Assembly (NCBI GenBank): GCA_025963425.1
Contig: JAOPUQ010000403.1
Span: forward strand, 1 to 7,711
DNA from: Modestobacter sp.
Lineage (GTDB): Bacteria; Actinomycetota; Actinomycetes; Mycobacteriales; Geodermatophilaceae
Length of the DNA: 7,711 bases
Reading direction: 5' to 3'
The notes beneath the pieces are model-generated. The model was given only the letters and a program-made list of their open reading frames with translations. It was not told the DNA's origin and made no database searches. Below, piece by piece: positions 1-7,393 of the stretch. How positions within the stretch are numbered: the stretch's first letter is position 1; each line of letters begins with the position of its first letter. Position numbers and translations under genes: made by a program.

Positions 1-792
1 AGCAAGGAGGAGATCGCCAAGCGGGTTGACGAGGCCGCCAAGATCCTCGACCTGGAGACCTTCCTGGACCGCAAACCCAAGGCGCTGTCCGGCGGCCAGC
101 GTCAGCGGGTGGCCATGGGCCGCGCCATCGTCCGTTCACCGCAGGTGTTCCTCATGGACGAGCCGCTGTCGAACCTCGACGCCAAGCTGCGCGTGCAGAC
201 CCGCACCCAGATCGCCGCCCTGCAACGCCGGCTCGGCACGACCACCGTCTACGTCACCCACGACCAGGTCGAGGCGATGACGATGGGCGACCGGGTGGCG
301 GTCCTCCGTGCCGGAGTCCTCGAGCAGTGCGACACCCCGCTGCGGCTCTACCAGCAGCCGGCCAACGTCTTCGTCGCCGGGTTCATCGGTTCTCCCGGCA
401 TGAACATCGCCGAGTTCCGGCTGGAGGACGGCGAGGCGGTGCTCGGGCGGGCGCGGGTCCGCCTGACACCGCCCTCTCTGACCGCGCTGGGCGAGGAGGG
501 CGCCGACCGTGTGGTCCTCGGCTTCCGCCCGGAGTCCCTCGAGATGGTCGCGGAGAGCGTGCCTGGCGCCTTCCCCGTGATCGTGGGCGTCGTGGAGGAA
601 CTCGGCTCGGACGCGTTCCTGCACGGAACCCTGCCGGAGCTGCCCGAGGGGACCGGGACGGAGAGCGGGAACGTCATCGCCCGGGTCGATCCGGCCGGGC
701 CGCCCGCGAAGGGCGAGCGCGTGCATCTGCGCATCCAGCCCGGCAAGGAGCACGTCTTCTCGCCGAAGACCGGGTTGCGACTCTCCGGCTGA
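1..792 (+). CDS. Sugar/polyol ABC transporter ATP-binding protein (MsmK/UgpC/SmoK type), 3' part
   Basis: This is the nucleotide-binding subunit of a carbohydrate importer; it works as a dimer on the cytoplasmic face and powers uptake by ATP hydrolysis. The reading frame is open at the left edge, so the start, Walker A and Q-loop lie outside. The 263 residues present contain, in order, the ABC signature LSGGQRQR (residues 29-36 of the fragment), Walker B VFLMDEP (49-55), a D-loop SNLDAKLR (57-64) and the H-loop THDQVEAMTM (86-95). A C-terminal TOBE/OB-fold regulatory extension runs from about residue 115 to the end, as in the MalK/UgpC subgroup, whose members are usually 350-400 residues. The partner permeases and binding protein are presumably upstream. 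A polyol such as mannitol or sorbitol is inferred as substrate only from the adjoining mannitol dehydrogenase gene. The ATPase assignment is very secure; the substrate is not. Confidence 0.95.
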   Translation, partial: SKEEIAKRVDEAAKILDLETFLDRKPKALSGGQRQRVAMGRAIVRSPQVFLMDEPLSNLDAKLRVQTRTQIAALQRRLGTTTVYVTHDQVEAMTMGDRVAVLRAGVLEQCDTPLRLYQQPANVFVAGFIGSPGMNIAEFRLEDGEAVLGRARVRLTPPSLTALGEEGADRVVLGFRPESLEMVAESVPGAFPVIVGVVEELGSDAFLHGTLPELPEGTGTESGNVIARVDPAGPPAKGERVHLRIQPGKEHVFSPKTGLRLSG

Positions 793-836
793 GACCCGGC
801 CGGACCTGGTCCGCCCCCGTCGACCGCCGCTCCTGC

Positions 837-843
837 GGAAGGA
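837..843 (+). promoter_or_regulatory. Ribosome binding site of the mannitol dehydrogenase gene
   Basis: The purine-rich GGAAGGA lies 6 bases before the ATG at 850. It supports that start and independent translation of the gene 57 bases after the transporter ATPase stop. Confidence 0.7.
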
Positions 844-849
844 CCTCCG

Positions 850-2334
850 ATGCAGCTCAGCGCCTCTACCCTGCCGGCACTGCGCGGGTCCGTGTCCATC
901 CCGAGCTACGACCGGGTCGGTCTGCGCGCCGGCATCGTGCACATCGGAGTGGGTGGCTTCCACCGCTCGCACCAGGCCATGTACCTCGATCGGCTGCTCG
1001 AACAGGGGAAGGCCCACGAGTGGGCGATCTGCGGTGTCGGGGTACTCCCCTCCGACCGCCACATGCGCGAGGTGATGGCGGCACAGGACTGCCTCTACAC
1101 GCTGGTGGTCAAGAACCCCGACGGATCCCTCGACGCCCGGGTCATCGGGTCCATCGTGGAGTACCTGTTGGCGCCCGACGACCCCGAGGCGGTCGTGGAG
1201 AAGATGGCCGACGAGCAGACGCGGATCGTGTCCCTGACGGTCACCGAGGGCGGCTACAACATCTCGGCCGTCACCGGCGCGTTCCTCTCCGACGCCCCCG
1301 ACATCGTGAGCGACCTGCAGTCGGGCGCGGCCCCGCGGACCGCGTTCGGGCTCGTGACCGAGGCACTGGTCCGCCGGCGCACCCGCGGGGTCCCGCCGTT
1401 CACGGTGCTGTCCTGCGACAACATCCCGGAGAACGGCGACGTCGCCCGGCACAGTTTCGCCGCCTTCGCCGGCCTCCGTGACCCCGGGCTCGGCGAATGG
1501 GTCCGCGATTCGGTCTCCTTCCCCAACACGATGGTCGACCGGATCACCCCCGCGACCACGGACGAGGACCGCGCCGAGGTCGCCCGCCGGTTCGGGGTCG
1601 AGGACGGGTGGCCGGTGGTCTGTGAGCCGTTCACCCAGTGGGTGGTGGAGGAGCGGTTCGGCACCGGCCGTCCTCCACTGGAGGACGTCGGGGTGCAGAT
1701 GGTCGAGGACGTCGAGCCCTACGAGTTGATGAAGCTGCGGCTGCTCAACGCCAGCCACCAGGGGCTCTGCTACTTCGGCCACCTCTGCGGCTACCGGCTC
1801 GTCTCCGACGTGTGCCAGGACCCGCTCTTCCAGCAATTCCTGCTCGGGTACATGCGCGAGGAGGGGGCGCCGACCCTGCCGCCGGTCCCCGGGATCGACC
1901 TGGCGGCGTACGAGGAGGAGCTCATCTCCCGCTTCTCCAACCCGCACGTGCGGGTCACGGTGGCCCGGTTGTGCGCCGAGAGTTCCGATCGCATCCCCAA
2001 GTGGCTCCTCCCGGTCGTCCGGGACTACCTCGCCGCGGGCGGGGAGATCCGCCGGTCGGCCGCGGTGGTCGCCAGCTGGGCCCGCTACGCCGAGGGGGTC
2101 GACGAGCAGGGGCAGCCGATCGAGGTGGTGGACCAGAGGAAAGAGGCCCTCATGAGCGCCGCCCGCCGCCAGCGGGAGGACCCGCTCGCCTTTCTCGCCG
2201 ATCGGGACCTCTTCGGCGACCTCGCCGACGATGAACGGTTCACCTCGCACTACCTGGCAGCGCTGAGGTCCCTGCACATGCACGGCGCGCGGGCGACTCT
2301 CGAGGCCCTCGTCGACGGGCGCGAGCTGCGCTGA
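850..2334 (+). CDS. Mannitol 2-dehydrogenase family polyol oxidoreductase
   Basis: A 494-residue enzyme of the long-chain polyol dehydrogenase family, expected to oxidise D-mannitol (or a similar polyol such as D-arabinitol or sorbitol) to the ketose with NAD in the cytoplasm. The N-terminal Rossmann domain is marked by IVHIGVGGFHRSHQ (29-42). The catalytic motif of the all-helical C-terminal domain is KLRLLNASH, with K295, N300 and H303. As I recall, the catalytic residues of the well-studied Pseudomonas fluorescens mannitol 2-dehydrogenase carry the same numbers, and that enzyme has nearly the same length; E292 is also present. The start ATG has a good ribosome site. The gene follows the carbohydrate ABC ATPase by 57 bases, which suggests one polyol uptake and oxidation operon. 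Fructuronate reductase (UxuB) belongs to the same family and is the main alternative; the transporter context and the residue match favour a polyol dehydrogenase. The family is near certain, the exact substrate less so. Confidence 0.9.
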   Translation: MQLSASTLPALRGSVSIPSYDRVGLRAGIVHIGVGGFHRSHQAMYLDRLLEQGKAHEWAICGVGVLPSDRHMREVMAAQDCLYTLVVKNPDGSLDARVIGSIVEYLLAPDDPEAVVEKMADEQTRIVSLTVTEGGYNISAVTGAFLSDAPDIVSDLQSGAAPRTAFGLVTEALVRRRTRGVPPFTVLSCDNIPENGDVARHSFAAFAGLRDPGLGEWVRDSVSFPNTMVDRITPATTDEDRAEVARRFGVEDGWPVVCEPFTQWVVEERFGTGRPPLEDVGVQMVEDVEPYELMKLRLLNASHQGLCYFGHLCGYRLVSDVCQDPLFQQFLLGYMREEGAPTLPPVPGIDLAAYEEELISRFSNPHVRVTVARLCAESSDRIPKWLLPVVRDYLAAGGEIRRSAAVVASWARYAEGVDEQGQPIEVVDQRKEALMSAARRQREDPLAFLADRDLFGDLADDERFTSHYLAALRSLHMHGARATLEALVDGRELR

Positions 2335-2346
2335 CGGCAGCCCGGC

Positions 2347-2375
2347 TCGGCGCCGGTCCCTGAGGGGGCTAGCGT
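2347..2375 (+). promoter_or_regulatory. Possible promoter of the PAS-LuxR gene (near-leaderless)
   Basis: TAGCGT at 2370-2375 fits the loose actinobacterial -10 pattern TANNNT. TCGGCG at 2347-2352, 17 bases upstream, is only a weak -35. A start site about 7 bases after the -10 would fall just before the ATG at 2388. That would give a leaderless or very short-leader mRNA, in line with the lack of a well-placed Shine-Dalgarno sequence. The match is weak. Confidence 0.25.
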
Positions 2376-2387
2376 TTCGGTCCGGGG

Positions 2388-3449
2388 ATGGTCGCCGTGA
2401 GCCGAGTTCACCAGGAGCGCCCAGCGGACCGATCGCCCGCAGACGCGCCCCCGCCGGCTGCGCTGGACGTCGTGATGGATTGTCCGATGCCGGCGTTGCT
2501 GTTGGTGGTGCCGACCGAGCAGATCGTGGCCGCGAGTCCGGGCGCCCAGCGCCTGCTGTGCTCGGACGGCGGCCCGGTCGTCGGCCGGAACCTGGAGGAC
2601 CTCACCATCGACGAGCCGACCGGTGCGCTGGAGTTGTTCCGGGCAGGCCGGCTGGACGGCTACGAGGCGCGGCGCCGTGTCCGCCACGCCGGCGAGCCCG
2701 TGCCGGTCACGATGTGGCTCCGGGCGGTGCCCGGGCACGTGGACCGCAGGTTCGCGCTGGCCTTCCTGCTGCCCGACCCGGGGCTGCTCGCCGAGACGTT
2801 GCGGCGGCCGGAGGGACTGGCGGCCGAGGCGGTGGTCGGGTCGACCGATGTGCACGTCATCGTGGACCGGATCAGTGCCGACGTCGTCGAGTTGCTGGAC
2901 CACGACCCGGTGGACGTCATCGGCCAGTCGTTGTTCCGGCTCGTCCATGCCGATGACGTCGCAGCGGTGGTGCGCGCGCTGGCCCAGGGTGCGGACACCG
3001 GGCTCGGTGCCAGTCTGGCGGTGCGGGTACAGCTGCTCGGCTCTGGCAACCACCGCTGTCAGCTGGTGATGATGCCGCTGGTGCCCTTCCCCAGCGTGGC
3101 CTTCGCGCTCCTCGACGAGGAGTCCACCGCTGACGCCTTGGCGTCCGCACTGGGGATGCGTCAGGCGCTGTGGCAGTTCGACCAGGGTCTGCGGTCGGCC
3201 ACGGCATCCCGGCTGGCCGCCGGGAACCGTGCCGTACCCGGATTGAGCCGCCTGTCCGGCCGCGAACTGGAGATCGTGGCGCGATTGATGAACGGTGACC
3301 GCGTCCCGGCGATCGCCGAGTCGTTGTTCCTGAGCCCGAGCACGGTGCGCAACCACCTCTCAGCGGTGTTCCGCAAGCTCCGGGTGCAGTCGCAGCAGGA
3401 GCTCATCCGCCTGCTCCGGAGAACGGACACCCCGCCCGGCCGGCCGTGA
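2388..3449 (+). CDS. LuxR-type transcriptional regulator with two PAS-like sensor domains
   Basis: A 353-residue soluble regulator. A short Pro/Ala-rich leader is followed by two PAS-like segments, about residues 31-128 and 149-243. The second holds a typical stretch with DPVDVIGQSLFRLVHADD (173-190). A linker leads to a C-terminal LuxR/GerE helix-turn-helix at about 283-345, recognisable from LSGRELEIVARLMNG and LSPSTVRNHLSAVFRKLRV. There is no receiver domain, no autoinducer domain of LuxR/LasR type and no membrane segment, so it probably senses a small ligand or redox state directly in the cytoplasm. It begins 53 bases after the mannitol dehydrogenase stop on the same strand and may control that operon or be read with it. 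ATG 2388 has no clear ribosome site. GTG 2397 and ATG 2475 are later alternatives that leave all domains intact. The ligand and target are unknown. Confidence 0.85.
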   Translation: MVAVSRVHQERPADRSPADAPPPAALDVVMDCPMPALLLVVPTEQIVAASPGAQRLLCSDGGPVVGRNLEDLTIDEPTGALELFRAGRLDGYEARRRVRHAGEPVPVTMWLRAVPGHVDRRFALAFLLPDPGLLAETLRRPEGLAAEAVVGSTDVHVIVDRISADVVELLDHDPVDVIGQSLFRLVHADDVAAVVRALAQGADTGLGASLAVRVQLLGSGNHRCQLVMMPLVPFPSVAFALLDEESTADALASALGMRQALWQFDQGLRSATASRLAAGNRAVPGLSRLSGRELEIVARLMNGDRVPAIAESLFLSPSTVRNHLSAVFRKLRVQSQQELIRLLRRTDTPPGRP

Positions 3450-3623
3450 CACTGCGCCCATCCCCCGCAGCCGGTCCGAGGTCCATGGTCGACCGGTGAA
3501 CGCCAGCCGGCCCGTCGATGCCGCCCGCACCGAGCGAGCCGTGCCGGCGATGTGCCGGTTCCCCCGACGGCGCGCGACGACACCGCAGGGGCGACCGGAG
3601 GCCGCCCGTCGGCGTCTCCCGTC

Positions 3624-5150
3624 GTGGAGCTGAGGCAGCTCGAGCACTTCCTGGCCGTCGTCGGGGAAGGCTCGTTCACCCGCGCCGCGGCAGAGCTGTA
3701 CATGGTGCAGTCGAGCCTCTCGGCATCGCTGCTGGCGCTGGAACGCGAGCTGGGGACGAACCTGTTCACCCGCGGCCGGCGCGGCGCCGAGCTGACCGAC
3801 GCCGGCCGGGCGTTCCTCGAGCCGGCCCGAGCCACCCTCGCGGAGGTCCAGCGTGCTCGCGACGCCGTCACGGAGGTCAGGGGGCTGCTCCACGGGTCGG
3901 TGCGCATCGCCACCGTGGCCGTGCCAGCGAGCGTCGACGTCGGGGAGACAGTCCGCCGATTCCAGGACCAGCACCCCGGGGTGGACGTGCAGGTCGTCCC
4001 CGCCGGCGCCGCGGACGTGGTGGGCCTCCTGACCGAGGGGCAGGTCGACTTCGCCATCGCCCCACGGCCCGCCCGCGCGGGTTCCACACTCCGCTTCGAG
4101 CGGGTGTTCAGCAGCCCGGTCGTGCTGCTGTGCCCCGTCGGCCACCGGCTGGCCGGGCTGCCGGACCTGGACCCCCGCGAGGTGGTCGACGAGCCGATCA
4201 TCGACCTGCCCCGCGGATGGCGGGCCCGTGACCTGTTCGACGGCATCCTCGACGAGCAGGGACTGCATCGGCGGATCCGGCTGGAGGTCGGTGACTGGTG
4301 GGGCGTCCTCACCATGGTGCAGCGGGGCATGGGCATCTCCTACGGCCCGGCGGCGTGCGTCGATCACGACGTCTTCGGCGGCATCGCCGTCGCCACACTG
4401 GCCGGCGCACCGCTCTGGGAGATCGGCGTCCTCAGCCGGGACGACGCCCTCCGCGGGGCTGCGGGGCGCGCCCTCCTGGACGCCTACCGGCAGCGGTGCC
4501 GTGACCGGACGAGCAGCGGGCGCGGTGATCGGCCTGGGGCACGAACCCGAGCCGCTGACCGGGCCGCGCGCCCCGACAGCGGCGTCCCGGTGGGGACCTC
4601 AGCCGGCCGCGCGCTCGGTGGCCGTGCTGGTGCGGTAGGTGTAGGCGGCGCGCCGGACGGCCTCGTCGGTCTCCAGACCGGCGCCGAGCGCGCCACCGAC
4701 AGTGGCCAGGGAGGAGCTGAGCCAGGCCACCTCGACGTAGTCGCGGAAGGCGACGGGGTGGCCGAGCGCATCGGCCAGCAGGCTCGGGACGATCAGCAGC
4801 AGGCCGGCGAGCAACGCCAACACGAACAGGACGGCGTACAGGGCCACGACGCCGATGACGATGGTCGCGGTGGTCGCGACGTTGAACAGGACGACCTGCT
4901 GCCTCACGGCCGGTCGATCGACGCGCTCCCAGAGCCGCGCGCCGACGATCAGGGTCGCACCGATCGCCGCCACGGAACCCGCGGTGACGCCCGTGAGCCG
5001 CTGCCAACCGAAGGCGTCGGCCAGCCGCCAGACGTCCGACGTGACGAGCGCGAAGATCCCCGCGGCACCGGCGGCGATCAGGGCCCGGGACAGGCGCGCG
5101 GCCAGTTGCCACGGCCGATTGGCCCGCACCATGCCCAGGAGCAGCCGTAG
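3624..5150 (+). CDS. LysR-family transcriptional regulator with an anomalous open C-terminal extension
   Basis: A DNA-binding regulator of the LysR family. Counting from GTG 3624, the winged helix-turn-helix is at residues 1-60 (opening MELRQLEHFLAVV, with SFTRAAAELYMVQSSLS). A two-lobed ligand-binding domain covers about 91-290 and begins at GSVRIATVAV. GTG 3624 gives the family's usual N-terminus; GTG 3552 would add 24 residues. Neither start has a well-spaced ribosome site: a GGAGG at 3597-3601 is 22 bases before GTG 3624. Family similarity ends near residue 293 (DAYRQRCR, about 4502), the normal LysR length, yet no in-frame stop occurs until 5148-5150. The last ~215 residues are low-complexity, rich in Gly, Asp, Arg and Gln. 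From 4599 on they are the antisense of the membrane-protein gene, so they are probably not a real domain. The TGA at 4502-4504 is one frame off. The regulator is certain; the true end is not. Confidence 0.8.
   Translation: MELRQLEHFLAVVGEGSFTRAAAELYMVQSSLSASLLALERELGTNLFTRGRRGAELTDAGRAFLEPARATLAEVQRARDAVTEVRGLLHGSVRIATVAVPASVDVGETVRRFQDQHPGVDVQVVPAGAADVVGLLTEGQVDFAIAPRPARAGSTLRFERVFSSPVVLLCPVGHRLAGLPDLDPREVVDEPIIDLPRGWRARDLFDGILDEQGLHRRIRLEVGDWWGVLTMVQRGMGISYGPAACVDHDVFGGIAVATLAGAPLWEIGVLSRDDALRGAAGRALLDAYRQRCRDRTSSGRGDRPGARTRAADRAARPDSGVPVGTSAGRALGGRAGAVGVGGAPDGLVGLQTGAERATDSGQGGAEPGHLDVVAEGDGVAERIGQQARDDQQQAGEQRQHEQDGVQGHDADDDGRGGRDVEQDDLLPHGRSIDALPEPRADDQGRTDRRHGTRGDAREPLPTEGVGQPPDVRRDEREDPRGTGGDQGPGQARGQLPRPIGPHHAQEQP
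4584..4597. terminator. Possible terminator hairpin between convergent genes
   Basis: GTCCC and GGGAC flank a 4-base loop, directly beyond the stop of the minus-strand membrane-protein gene (4599-4601) and in the gap after the expected LysR end. The stem is only 5 bp and there is no T-run, so it could at best be a GC-rich actinobacterial-type terminator. The call rests mainly on position. Confidence 0.25.
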
Positions 5151-5723
5151 GTGGCCGCTGAGCAACCGGGTGGTGAACCGGACGGTGTGAGCCTGTCCGT
5201 CCACGTCGGAGGCCAGTTCGCGCAGCCGATGGTTCATCCGGCGGAACCGAGCCGTCGCCTCGCGGAGGTCGGCGTCGGCGTCATGGGCCTCGCCGAGCAG
5301 CGCGTCGACCAGGCGGAGCAGCGCCTCACGGAGGCGTCGACGCACCGCGACGGTCCCGAGCGCGGGCACCGAGAGAACCGCCACCCCGTGCACCGGGCTG
5401 GCGTGGGCCACGACGGGCCGTCTCGCCACCCGCAGCGGCAGGTCGGTCAGGACGACCACCAGGTCCCAGCCACGTGTCAACAGCGTCTTCCGGGCTGCCT
5501 CGACGATCTCACCGTCGTCAGCGGGGGGCTCCACCAGTCCGTCGTCGAGGAGCTGGACGTGCCACGTGACATCCGGGAGGCGGGCGGTGAGCTCGCCTCG
5601 GACGTCCTCGACCAGGGTGGGGGTCAGCTCGTGGGAGACGCTGGGAGCGGCGACCAGCCCCACCGTCACGTGCGGCTCCCCCGGCGGACCGAGGGCCTGC
5701 GCACCTGCGTGGCCCGGACTCAT
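4599..5723 (-). CDS. Conserved actinobacterial membrane protein of unknown function
   Basis: I recognise this only as an unnamed family in actinobacteria, and no function can be assigned. The 374-residue protein has a soluble N-terminal half (about 1-205) with alternating strand and helix character, including TVGLVAAPSVS (20-30), WDLVVVLTDLPLR (86-98) and a Val/Ala-rich stretch VHGVAVLSVPALG (111-123). An Arg-rich helical region follows (129-205). The hydrophobic half holds about four to five membrane spans near 211-230, 244-264, 277-294, 297-316 and 331-350. The polar C-terminal tail is about 24 residues. There is no signal peptide, so the N-terminal domain is probably cytoplasmic. ATG 5723 is preceded by GAGGGG at a somewhat long distance. 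The gene follows the GAF regulator by 46 bases on the same strand and may share its transcript. Its 3' half overlaps, antisense, the open extension of the LysR frame; strong third-position G/C bias and coherent membrane spans show that this strand is the coding one. Confidence 0.85.
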   Translation of the reverse strand: MSPGHAGAQALGPPGEPHVTVGLVAAPSVSHELTPTLVEDVRGELTARLPDVTWHVQLLDDGLVEPPADDGEIVEAARKTLLTRGWDLVVVLTDLPLRVARRPVVAHASPVHGVAVLSVPALGTVAVRRRLREALLRLVDALLGEAHDADADLREATARFRRMNHRLRELASDVDGQAHTVRFTTRLLSGHLRLLLGMVRANRPWQLAARLSRALIAAGAAGIFALVTSDVWRLADAFGWQRLTGVTAGSVAAIGATLIVGARLWERVDRPAVRQQVVLFNVATTATIVIGVVALYAVLFVLALLAGLLLIVPSLLADALGHPVAFRDYVEVAWLSSSLATVGGALGAGLETDEAVRRAAYTYRTSTATERAAG

Positions 5724-5769
5724 GCGGGGCCCGCCCCTCGGGATCCGGACCCGCGCGGCCGTGACCCGG

Positions 5770-7293
5770 TCACTCGCCGGCGGGTCCGCCGCCCCGGCCG
5801 GGGACCCTGATCCCGTACTGGGCGATCTTGCGGTAGAGCGTCGCCCGGGACAGCCCGAGCTCGGTGGCCGCCTGCACCGCCGTCGTCCCCGGCTGGGTCA
5901 GGCAGCGGAGGATCTCGTCGCGCTCCAGCTGCTCCAGCCGGGTCAGCGGCCGCGACCCCGCGCTCAGCACCTCCGGCCGCAGGTGGTGGACGTCGACGAC
6001 GTCGGTCCGCGCGACGGCGTCCCGGACGACGGAGCGCAGCTCCCGCACGTTCTCCGGCCAGGCGTACGCCGACAGGGCCCGCATCGCCCGCGGGGTGAAC
6101 TGCACGTCCCGGTGCCGCAGCTCCCGGGCGAAGGCGCGGGCCAGCGGCTCGACGTCCGCTCCCCGGTGCCGCAGCGGGGGGACCTCCACCACCGAGTCCA
6201 CCAGTGCCGCGAGCGACTCCGGGACCGCGGACAACGACGGGGCGGTGAGCACCAGCGGCCACGGGTGCCCGGGCGACGGCGTCGGCAGCACCGCCGCGAG
6301 CTCGTCCGCCGCCCACGCGGGCAATGCGTCGGCACTGGACACGACCACGCAGGTGTCCGGGGAGGACAGCGCCGGCGACCACAGTGCCAGCCAGGAGTCG
6401 ACGCCGGCGGCCCCCGGCGGACGGGCCAGCAGCACGCGTTCCCGCCGCCGGCCGGCACCCTGCCGGGCCAGGGTGGCGACCGTGGACTTGCCGACGCCGG
6501 GCTCGCCCACGACGGTCACCAGGCGCCCGCCGGCCACCGCCGTCCGTGCCGTGGCGACGGCGTCCCGCCAGGCACGAGAGGGGCACGGGTCCGGTCCCGC
6601 TCCCGGCAGCCGATCGGCCACGACGCGGAAGACCTCGCCGCGCGGTGCCGGCCGGACCGCGTGGCCGCCGGCCCGCACCTGCATCAGGGCACTGGTGTTG
6701 CCGGCCGCGGACTCGGCCAGGGCGAGCAGGAGGTCCGACGACGCGTCGGACCAGGTGGTCAGGTTGATGCTGCCCACGAGGCCGCCGCTGCGCGGGTCGA
6801 GGACCGGGACCGCCGCGCACGTGTAGCGGCGCAGCGGAACGACGTAGTGCTCACCGGCGCGCACCAGGGAGGGGACCCGGTCGGCGAGGGCCAGCCCGAG
6901 CCCGTTGGTTCCGGCGGTACGTTCGCCGAAGTAGAAGCCGGGCGCCAGGTGCACCCGGTCCAGGGAGCGGTTGATGTCCTGGTCCTCGGACCACCGGCCC
7001 AGCACGAGCCCCTCGGCATCGGTGATCACCAGCCCGACGGGCTCGTTGGCCAGCGTCCCGTGCAGCCGGCCGAGCACCTCGGCTCCGCATTCGTAGAACA
7101 GCGAGTCGGTGAGCCCGGACCCGCTGAACACCGGCTCGACCGCCTCCGGGGACACGCCGTAGCGCCGGCTGCGGACCCAGGACGCCCGCACCCGGGGCCG
7201 CGCCGCCGACCGGGCCGGCCCGCCCGTCGGCGTGCCGGGCCGTGGCTCACCGGAGCCGCCGCGGGTGGACAGCTCACCGGGGTGATCGGGCAC
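5770..7293 (-). CDS. AcoR/MimR-type GAF regulator with reduced AAA domain and Fis-type helix-turn-helix
   Basis: A transcriptional activator of the acetoin/acetone-type (AcoR) family. From GTG 7293 it has 507 residues: a variable leader, the family's RPRVRASWVRSRR entry helix (32-44), a GAF sensor at about 71-179 with the typical ERTAGTNGLG motif (124-133), an AAA-like region with Walker A GEPGVGKST (263-271), WPENVREL (412-419), and a C-terminal Fis-type helix-turn-helix (about 451-494, ending LSRATLYRKIAQYGI). The AAA part is shortened: the GAFTGA sigma-54 contact loop and a standard Walker B GxLFLDE motif are absent, so it probably acts with a sigma-70-type polymerase. The frame is open back to ATG 7401, but GTG 7293 has a strong ribosome site and ATG 7401 lies inside an inverted repeat. 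It is divergent from the amidohydrolase gene, its likely target operon. The ligand is unknown; a ketone, alcohol or alkane product is a guess from context. Confidence 0.88.
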   Translation of the reverse strand: MPDHPGELSTRGGSGEPRPGTPTGGPARSAARPRVRASWVRSRRYGVSPEAVEPVFSGSGLTDSLFYECGAEVLGRLHGTLANEPVGLVITDAEGLVLGRWSEDQDINRSLDRVHLAPGFYFGERTAGTNGLGLALADRVPSLVRAGEHYVVPLRRYTCAAVPVLDPRSGGLVGSINLTTWSDASSDLLLALAESAAGNTSALMQVRAGGHAVRPAPRGEVFRVVADRLPGAGPDPCPSRAWRDAVATARTAVAGGRLVTVVGEPGVGKSTVATLARQGAGRRRERVLLARPPGAAGVDSWLALWSPALSSPDTCVVVSSADALPAWAADELAAVLPTPSPGHPWPLVLTAPSLSAVPESLAALVDSVVEVPPLRHRGADVEPLARAFARELRHRDVQFTPRAMRALSAYAWPENVRELRSVVRDAVARTDVVDVHHLRPEVLSAGSRPLTRLEQLERDEILRCLTQPGTTAVQAATELGLSRATLYRKIAQYGIRVPGRGGGPAGE

Positions 7294-7300
7294 AGCACGA

Positions 7301-7305
7301 CCTCC
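7301..7305 (-). promoter_or_regulatory. Ribosome binding site that fixes the GAF regulator start
   Basis: Read on the minus strand, AGGGAGGT contains a perfect GGAGG 7 bases before the GTG at 7293. Neither of the two upstream in-frame ATGs (7401 and 7356) has a comparable site. This supports GTG 7293 as the start. Confidence 0.75.
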
Positions 7306-7393
7306 CTGACGCGCCGCTGCGTCGGCACGACCCCAGGCTTCCTGCGGCCCCACCATCGTCGCCCGTCCGTCGGCTCCGGAGGATGCCCCGCGC

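Noticed and set aside
136..2283. A 715-codon open frame on the minus strand
   Set aside because: It is antisense to the ABC ATPase and mannitol dehydrogenase genes, crosses their gap, and has the Arg/Gly/Asp/His-rich composition of a high-GC shadow frame with no recognisable domain.
2342..2356. CCGGC-N5-GCCGG hairpin after the mannitol dehydrogenase stop
   Set aside because: A 5-bp GC stem with no T-run is expected by chance in this composition, and the LuxR gene may be read through from the operon, so I do not call it a terminator.
2250..3356. A 368-codon minus-strand frame
   Set aside because: Antisense to the PAS-LuxR gene, rich in Gln, Arg and His, with no recognisable fold.
3471..3496. 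CCGGTC and GACCGG inverted repeat in the LuxR-LysR gap
   Set aside because: The 14-base loop and short GC-only arms are not convincing as an operator or terminator. The rest of the 3450-3623 gap shows nothing else I can support.
3161..4367. Minus-strand frames of 335 and 391 codons over the LuxR/LysR region
   Set aside because: They lie antisense to the LuxR and LysR genes, whose motifs are unmistakable; the composition is typical of shadow frames.
4562..4614. GGCCGCGCGC occurring twice near the convergent gene ends
   Set aside because: Ten-base all-GC matches are common by chance here and no larger repeat surrounds them.
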